Positions 58,726-64,000 of a stretch of 64,000 bases of DNA are shown one piece after another. Origin of the DNA: Corynebacterium resistens DSM 45100 (GTDB lineage Bacteria; Actinomycetota; Actinomycetes; Mycobacteriales; Mycobacteriaceae); assembly GCF_000177535.2 (NCBI RefSeq), contig NC_015673.1, forward strand, positions 1,302,001 to 1,366,000, read 5' to 3'. Each line of letters starts with the position of its first letter. Within the stretch, counting starts at the first letter, position 1. The translations under genes were made by a program, and so were the position numbers. The notes under the pieces are model-generated. The model was given only the letters and a program-made list of their open reading frames with translations. It was not told the DNA's origin and ran no database searches.

Positions 58726-59304
58726 TTACTCGCCCGAATTTGACGGATTTAAAGCACGCTTTCGCCCATCAAGCCAGCCTTGCAGGATGTGGACAGCTGC
58801 TGCTTGGTCAATGCGCTTGCGCCCTTTCTTCACATTGACGCCTGAAGCATGCATGGCAGCCGTTGCTGCAACAGTGGACATACGTTCATCGACCATGCGA
58901 ATAGGAATTGACTGATGGCCCCGCTGTGCCAATTCGTCGTGTAACTCACTTGCAAAAGCTTTCGCCTTTTCGGTGCTGGCGGTCGAGTTACCTCGTAGAG
59001 CTACCGGCAAGCCAATGATGACCTCAACGACGAAGTTTTCTTCCACTTCGCACGCAACTTGACGAACATCTCCCCCGTCATCACGCGCATGAACAGTACG
59101 GAGTGGAGAGGCCAGAATCCCATCGGGATCGCTGAGAGCCAAACCGATGCGAACTGTACCGACATCAATGCCTAGCCGGCGCCCGCGCCCCGGGTCGGAC
59201 TGTGCCGTAGGCCGGGAAACTTCGTCAAAATCTTTACGAGAGTACTCCGGGCTGCCCCCAACTGCTTCTTCATCAGTGGGGCCATGCGAATTGGAATTAT
59301 CCAT
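58726..59304 (-). CDS. ruvX: RuvX/YqgF, putative pre-16S rRNA nuclease
   Basis: A 192-residue RNase H-like protein with [20 protein letters not shown] near residue 42, [15 protein letters not shown], and the conserved [10 protein letters not shown] and [15 protein letters not shown] polar 40-residue tail precedes the domain. The frame is open to 59421, but the ATG at 59302-59304 lies in the last codons of alaS (eight-base overlap) and gives a sensible length. Confidence 0.93.
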   Translation of the reverse strand: MDNSNSHGPTDEEAVGGSPEYSRKDFDEVSRPTAQSDPGRGRRLGIDVGTVRIGLALSDPDGILASPLRTVHARDDGGDVRQVACEVEENFVVEVIIGLPVALRGNSTASTEKAKAFASELHDELAQRGHQSIPIRMVDERMSTVAATAAMHASGVNVKKGRKRIDQAAAVHILQGWLDGRKRALNPSNSGE

Positions 59305-61960
59305 TCGCTTCAACCATCGCCTTAACTGCTTCCAATCCCGCCGCAATTCCTGCTGGATCAGAACCAGATCCCTGAGCCATAGCTGGTTTGCCACCGCCAC
59401 GGCCACCGACCTTCTCGCCAAAGGTCTTCACCAGCTCGCCAGCCTTCAGCCCCTTATCAACTGCTGCGTCCGTAACGGCAGCCACGAATGGCACCTTCCC
59501 GTCATCGGATGCAGTGAAGAAGACTACGGCAGCATCGGATCCGAATCGCGCCTTGGCGTCGGTAGCCATCGTGCGAACATCGCCAGCTGAAACTCCCTCA
59601 GGAAGCTGAACTGCCACAACCTTAATGCCCCCAATGGTTTCAGCTTTAGCCACGAGATCTCCTACTCCAGCGAGCAGTTGCTGGTTACGCATTTGCTGGA
59701 TCTGTTTTTCAGCTGCCTTGAGCTTCGCCGTCAACGCATCGATGCGCTCTGGAAGTTCTTCGGAGGGCGTCTTCAGATTTGCAGCCAGATCGGCCACAAC
59801 GTTCTTGCCACCGGATAGGAAGCGGAAGGAATCCATACCTGTGTAGGCCTCGATACGCCGGACACCGGAGCCGACGGAAGATTCCCCCAAGACCGCAATG
59901 GGGCCGATCTGCGAAGAATGCTCCACGTGGATACCACCACATAGCTCCATGGAGAATGGGCCACCAATTTCTACCACGCGCACTTCATCGCCGTAGTTTT
60001 CGCCGAAGAGAGCCATAGCGCCCATGGCGCGTGCCTCTTCCAAGCTGGTCTCAATGGTATTGACCTTATAATCGCTGTCCACCGCGGCATTGGCGATGTC
60101 CTCAATCCGCGAAAGCTGTTCCGCCGTGAGCTGGTCGCCGTATTGGAAGTCGAAGCGCAAGTAGCCCGGACGATTCATGGAACCTGCCTGCACTGCTGTG
60201 GGCCCCAATACATCACGCAGCGCGGCGTGGATCAAGTGAGTACCGGAATGAGCCTGTCGGGCTTGGTGGCGCCACGCATCGTCCACGGAGGCCGTGAGCT
60301 TCTGCCCTACTGCTAGCTCACCGCCGGTCACAGTGGCGAAGTGTACCCAGACCTTCTTGCCTACCTTTTGAACGTCTGTCACATCAGCGGCACCGGACTC
60401 GCCGCGGAAGGTACCTCGGTCAGCCATCTGGCCACCTGCTTCTGCGTAAAACGGAGTGCGGTCGACAATGATCTGGGCCTGATCACCAGCAGCTACTCGG
60501 TCAACTAACTGACCTTCCTTGATAATTCCCAGTACAGCAGACTCATCCTCGATATGGGTGTAGCCCGTGAACGCCGTCGGGTGGTTGTCAACGAACGGAC
60601 GGTAGATCGTCTGATCCGCATGGCCCATCTTTTTGGCGTTGTTGTCGGCCTTTGCTCGTGCTTTCTGCTCTGCCATGAGCTCGTGGAATCCGGCTTCGTC
60701 AACGGTCATCCCCGCTTCGTTGGCCATTTCCACCGTCAAATCGAATGGGAAACCATGGGTATCGTGCAAGGAAAACGCCGTTGCGCCATCGACGACTGAC
60801 TTACCTTCAGACTTCGCTTGGGCAGCAGCGTTTTCAAACAACTGCGAACCCGATTCCAGTGTCTTCAGGAACGCCTTCTCCTCACCCACGGCTACAGAAC
60901 GAATGCGCTCCCAGTTATCGGCAATCTCTGGGTAGGACGGAGTCATCGTCTGACGAACGGTATCCATCAGGCGTTCCATGGTGGTACCGGTAGCACCCAG
61001 AAGACGCGCGGAGCGAATGATGCGGCGCAGCAGCCGGCGCAAGATGTAGCCACGGCCTTCGTTGCCAGGAGTTACGCCATCGAGCATCAACATTAGGCCA
61101 GTACGGCAGTGATCGGCAATAACGCGGAAGCGCACATTGTCCGTGTGGTTATCGCCGTACGTTGCCCCAGTCAACCTCTCTGCTTCATCAATCACAGGGC
61201 GCAGGAGGTCAGTCTCATAAACGTTTTCTACGTCTTGCAGGATGCAAGCAACTCGTTCGACGCCCATGCCTGTGTCGATATTCTTCTTGGGCAGGGGCCC
61301 GACGATCTCGAAGTTGTCTTTGCCAATGCCCTCCCCGCGTTCATTTTCCATGAACACGAGGTTCCAAATTTCGATGTAACGGGTGTCATCGACAATGGGC
61401 CCGCCTTCTTTGCCGTGTTCTGGGCCACGGTCGTAATAGATTTCCGAACACGGGCCACATGGACCAGGTACACCCATGGACCAGTAATTATCAGCCATTC
61501 CGAGGCGTTGAATACGCTCTGCCGGTACGCCGACCTTCTTCTCCCAGATCTCCGCTGCCTCGTCGTCATCGGTGTAGACAGTGACCCACAACCGGTCTGG
61601 ATCGAGTCCAAAACCACCGTCAGCAACGGAGTTGATCAGCAAAGCCCACGCATGCTTGATGGCACCTTCCTTGAAGTAGTCGCCAAAAGAAAAATTGCCC
61701 GCCATCTGGAAGAACGTGTTGTGGCGCGTGGTGATACCCACCTCTTCAATATCCAGCGTGCGCACGCACTTCTGGATACTCGTGGCGGTAGCAAAAGGTG
61801 GATTCTGCTGACCCAAGAAGTACGGTTTGAACGGAACCATGCCGGCGTTCACGAACAGCAGGTTTGGGTCGTCGAGAATCAGCGAGGCACTGGGCACTTC
61901 CGTGTGGCCAGCGTTGGTGAAGTGCTTGATAAAGCGCTCGCGAATTTCATGCGTTTGCAC
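59297..61960 (-). CDS. alaS: Alanyl-tRNA synthetase
   Basis: An 887-residue class II synthetase. Order of parts: catalytic core ([34 protein letters not shown]), tRNA-recognition domain, editing domain with zinc ligands [14 protein letters not shown] and [13 protein letters not shown], and a glycine-rich C-Ala region ([15 protein letters not shown]). GTG start with GAGGGA before it. It overlaps ruvX by eight bases. Confidence 0.98.
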   Translation of the reverse strand: MQTHEIRERFIKHFTNAGHTEVPSASLILDDPNLLFVNAGMVPFKPYFLGQQNPPFATATSIQKCVRTLDIEEVGITTRHNTFFQMAGNFSFGDYFKEGAIKHAWALLINSVADGGFGLDPDRLWVTVYTDDDEAAEIWEKKVGVPAERIQRLGMADNYWSMGVPGPCGPCSEIYYDRGPEHGKEGGPIVDDTRYIEIWNLVFMENERGEGIGKDNFEIVGPLPKKNIDTGMGVERVACILQDVENVYETDLLRPVIDEAERLTGATYGDNHTDNVRFRVIADHCRTGLMLMLDGVTPGNEGRGYILRRLLRRIIRSARLLGATGTTMERLMDTVRQTMTPSYPEIADNWERIRSVAVGEEKAFLKTLESGSQLFENAAAQAKSEGKSVVDGATAFSLHDTHGFPFDLTVEMANEAGMTVDEAGFHELMAEQKARAKADNNAKKMGHADQTIYRPFVDNHPTAFTGYTHIEDESAVLGIIKEGQLVDRVAAGDQAQIIVDRTPFYAEAGGQMADRGTFRGESGAADVTDVQKVGKKVWVHFATVTGGELAVGQKLTASVDDAWRHQARQAHSGTHLIHAALRDVLGPTAVQAGSMNRPGYLRFDFQYGDQLTAEQLSRIEDIANAAVDSDYKVNTIETSLEEARAMGAMALFGENYGDEVRVVEIGGPFSMELCGGIHVEHSSQIGPIAVLGESSVGSGVRRIEAYTGMDSFRFLSGGKNVVADLAANLKTPSEELPERIDALTAKLKAAEKQIQQMRNQQLLAGVGDLVAKAETIGGIKVVAVQLPEGVSAGDVRTMATDAKARFGSDAAVVFFTASDDGKVPFVAAVTDAAVDKGLKAGELVKTFGEKVGGRGGGKPAMAQGSGSDPAGIAAGLEAVKAMVEANG

Positions 61961-62151
61961 GTGACTAATCCCTCAAATCTCGGCGACGGGTAAATACAAC
62001 GTTCCTATTCTAGACCGCCGTGGACATCGCAGCGGTATTGAGGTGGAGTCCTTCTTGGACACAATGAGAATGCGAGCAGACTAAACGCCGGGCATGGATG
62101 TCCTTGATTTAGCCCACTGTATGCGGAGTCATTCAGCTTTGCGCACAACGT
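61961..62151. other. 191-base spacer between rarA and alaS
   Basis: No gene. A nine-base inverted repeat, GACTAAACG (62079-62087) and CGTTTAGTC (62149-62157), frames its right part and includes the rarA stop codon. No T run, so termination is not clear. The alaS promoter should be in the left part. Confidence 0.5.
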
Positions 62152-63789
62152 TTAGTCCTCGCGCACGATACGGCGTACCTTCTCCATCCGTTGGCTAATG
62201 GTTCGTTCGTGACCGTGTGGTGTGGGTTCGTAGTACCGTGCATCGCGCAGATCATCGGGCAAATATTGCTGTTTGACGACCCCCAAAGGATCGTCGTGAG
62301 GATACTTGTAGCCCACTGCATTACCTAGCTCGCGAGCACCTTGGTAGTGGCCGTCGCGTAGGTGTGGTGGCACTGTTGCGCCTTTGCCGGCTTCGACATC
62401 GGCCATTGCTTTGCCAATGGAGCTAATGACGGAATTGGATTTGGGCGCAGTTGCAAGGTGCAACGTGGCCTGGGCCAACGATAGTCGCCCTTCGGGCATA
62501 CCTATGAAGCTAACCGCTTGGTGTGCGGCGACTGCGACTTGGATAGCAGTGGGGTCTGCCATCCCAATATCTTCGCTGGCGTGGATAACCAATCGGCGGG
62601 CGATGAATCGTGGGTCCTCCCCTGCTGCGATCATGCGGGCTAAATAGTGCAGTGCCGCGTCTGGGTCCGACCCACGGATGGATTTGATGAAAGCGCTCGT
62701 GATGTCATAGTGCTGATCGCCATCGCGGTCGTACCGCACTACCGCTTTGGTAATGGAGCGTTTGATGTCTTCTAAAGTAATTACGGGTTGGTTCGTGGCT
62801 ATCTCTTGTTCGCCGCCCCGAGCTACGCCACCCTTAGCGCTGCGTTGGGCGCCTACGCCTTCGTTTCCTTTTCCGCCAGCGCCTCCATTAGCAGTTTCCG
62901 GCTCCTTGGCATCGCCTCCATTAGCAGTTTCTGGCTCCTTGGCATTGCCTCCCCGCGCACTGTCACCGCGACTATCCCTGCCACTGTGGGCAGCATTATC
63001 CGCCAGCACCGACTCCGCTGCGGCCTCGAGGTATGTCAAACTTCGGCGTGCATCTCCGGCTGACAGCGCGACGAGCTGAGAAAGGGCGTCAGAAGAAAGA
63101 CGAACCTTGCTTCCAAAACCTCGAGGATCCTCGACAGCCCGCGTTAAAACCGTGGCAATGTCCTCATCTGTCAGCGAATGCAGTTGGACAAGCAAGGATC
63201 GGCTCAATAGAGGTGCAACGACGGAGAAACTGGGATTTTCTGTAGTAGCCGCGACTAAAAGCACTGTGCGGTTTTCTACGGCTGAGAGCAAAGCGTCCTG
63301 CTGCGTTTTCGAAAACCTGTGAACCTCATCGATAAACAACACTGTGGCGCGGCCGTGAATGAGCCGCTGCCGAGCGTTATCAATAACAGCACGAACTTCC
63401 TTTACACCAGAGTTCAGCGCACTCAGGGCTTCGAAATGGCGATCTGAAGCAGCAGAAATGAGGCTTGCGATCGTCGTTTTTCCGGTACCAGGTGGTCCGT
63501 ACAGGATTACCGAACTATCACCGCGCCCCTCGATAAGGCGACGAAGCGGTGAGCCCGCGCCCAGGGCCTCTTTTTGTCCTACTACTTCATCCAGCGAACG
63601 AGGTCTCATTCGCACCGCTAGAGGTGCGTGCGCTCCAGGATGGAAATAGCGCCGAGCCGCGCTGCTGGCTCCACCCCCAGTCGGTAACGAGGGCGAATTG
63701 CTATCAAAGCTTTCACCCGCACCACTTACTTGAGCATCCGCACCGTCAAACTGATTTCGACCAACCTGGGAAAAAAGGTCATCTGGCAT
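62152..63789 (-). CDS. rarA: RarA/MgsA, replication-associated recombination AAA+ ATPase
   Basis: A 545-residue clamp-loader-like ATPase acting at stalled forks. Walker [12 protein letters not shown] (98-108), Walker [11 protein letters not shown], and AATTENPSF are intact; the C-terminal tetramer part has [28 protein letters not shown]. Typical length is 430-450. The excess is a 45-residue N-terminal tail and a Gly-rich disordered insert at about 267-333 that contains two copies of GG(N/D)[13 protein letters not shown] precedes the ATG. Confidence 0.94.
   Translation of the reverse strand: MPDDLFSQVGRNQFDGADAQVSGAGESFDSNSPSLPTGGGASSAARRYFHPGAHAPLAVRMRPRSLDEVVGQKEALGAGSPLRRLIEGRGDSSVILYGPPGTGKTTIASLISAASDRHFEALSALNSGVKEVRAVIDNARQRLIHGRATVLFIDEVHRFSKTQQDALLSAVENRTVLLVAATTENPSFSVVAPLLSRSLLVQLHSLTDEDIATVLTRAVEDPRGFGSKVRLSSDALSQLVALSAGDARRSLTYLEAAAESVLADNAAHSGRDSRGDSARGGNAKEPETANGGDAKEPETANGGAGGKGNEGVGAQRSAKGGVARGGEQEIATNQPVITLEDIKRSITKAVVRYDRDGDQHYDITSAFIKSIRGSDPDAALHYLARMIAAGEDPRFIARRLVIHASEDIGMADPTAIQVAVAAHQAVSFIGMPEGRLSLAQATLHLATAPKSNSVISSIGKAMADVEAGKGATVPPHLRDGHYQGARELGNAVGYKYPHDDPLGVVKQQYLPDDLRDARYYEPTPHGHERTISQRMEKVRRIVRED
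62881..62946. repeat. Two 33-base in-frame tandem repeats inside rarA
   Basis: 62881-62913 and 62914-62946 differ at two positions and each encodes the 11-residue unit GG(N/D)AKEPETAN. A third, degraded start follows at 62947. The multiple-of-three period keeps the frame. Confidence 0.92.
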
Positions 63790-63792
63790 GGC

Positions 63793-64000
63793 TTACACCA
63801 CCCGGGTTAGCGGATGCGCACCAAGCCGAGCCAAGATTCTCAACATGCCGCTTGTCCAGTTACGCACTGCGGTGAAATCAACGATGTCGTAGATTTCCGT
63901 GACACGTTTGATTGCATCGACAGTAGTTGCCAAATCTTGCAGCTGAGAATCCGAAAGCTTCGCTAGATCCCTACTGAGGTCCGGCGCCCCTGTAGGGTGC
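63793..64000 (-). CDS. C-terminal end of an unrecognised protein (cut by window edge)
   Basis: An open frame of 68 codons enters from the right edge and ends with TAA at 63793-63795, three bases before the rarA ATG. It reads ...DLATTVDAIKRVTEIYDIV, then FTAVRNWTSGMLRILARL and GAHPLTRVV. The composition is protein-like, mostly helical. I do not recognise the family. The tight spacing suggests one operon with rarA. Confidence 0.6.
   Translation of the reverse strand, partial: HPTGAPDLSRDLAKLSDSQLQDLATTVDAIKRVTEIYDIVDFTAVRNWTSGMLRILARLGAHPLTRVV

Noticed and set aside
61961..62151. T-box leader or tRNA gene before alaS
   Set aside because: No T-box sequence (TGG-type bulge with anti-terminator) and no cloverleaf could be built.

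Overview
The window is a housekeeping segment of a Corynebacterium chromosome. Gene order (suf cluster, mptB, ctaA/ctaB, tkt-tal-zwf-opcA-pgl, gap-pgk-tpiA-secG, whiA-yvcK-rapZ-uvrC, rib genes, fmt-def-priA-metK-coaBC-rpoZ-gmk-mihF, pyr operon, aro genes, alaS-rarA) matches the arrangement known from C. glutamicum and C. diphtheriae. Actinobacterial markers are present: mIHF, OpcA, WhiA, a degenerate PriA and the mannosyltransferase MptB of lipoarabinomannan synthesis. I cannot name the species. The base composition is moderately GC-rich and even throughout, and I see no insertion sequence, prophage, CRISPR array, tRNA or rRNA.

Layout: 1-3311 (minus) holds the start of the SufR-SufB-SufD iron-sulfur operon; sufD runs off the left edge. 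3618-8399 (plus) holds mptB, a two-gene ABC transporter and ctaA, with ctaB facing back at 8674-9627. 9811-16656 (plus) is the pentose phosphate block. From 16738 to the right edge everything is on the minus strand. In transcription order from the right edge this is: an unknown gene tail, rarA, alaS, ruvX, mltG, aroE, a prepilin peptidase, aroC-aroK-aroB-aroQ, pepQ, efp, nusB, the pyr operon, mihF-gmk-rpoZ-coaBC, metK, priA-def-fmt-rsmB-rpe-rib genes, uvrC-rapZ-yvcK-whiA, gap-pgk-tpiA-secG and a GNAT enzyme.

The genes form recognisable pathways. The tkt-tal-zwf-opcA-pgl products make NADPH and pentose phosphates, and these feed riboflavin synthesis (rpe, ribD, ribE, ribBA, ribH), UMP synthesis (pyrR-pyrB-pyrC-carA-carB-pyrF) and the shikimate route (aroQ, aroB, aroE, aroK, aroC). 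CtaA and CtaB make heme A for the aa3 oxidase. Regulation visible in the DNA includes an exact McbR-type operator upstream of metK, a pyrR leader hairpin that covers its own Shine-Dalgarno sequence, a gap/pgk terminator, and several starts that look leaderless.

No new multi-gene system is visible. The most unusual signal is a dispersed DNA word, GTGGCGTCG. It occurs exactly 12 times by eye in 64 kb, on both strands, in coding and intergenic DNA, against roughly one expected, and it is nearly always followed by an A-rich tail. Its architecture (fixed core plus AT-rich flank) resembles DNA-uptake or protein-binding sites, and its function is unknown. Other local oddities are a perfect 25-bp tandem duplication at the 3' end of aroQ, a 33-bp repeat that expands a disordered insert in RarA, and a structured intergenic segment between ctaA and ctaB.
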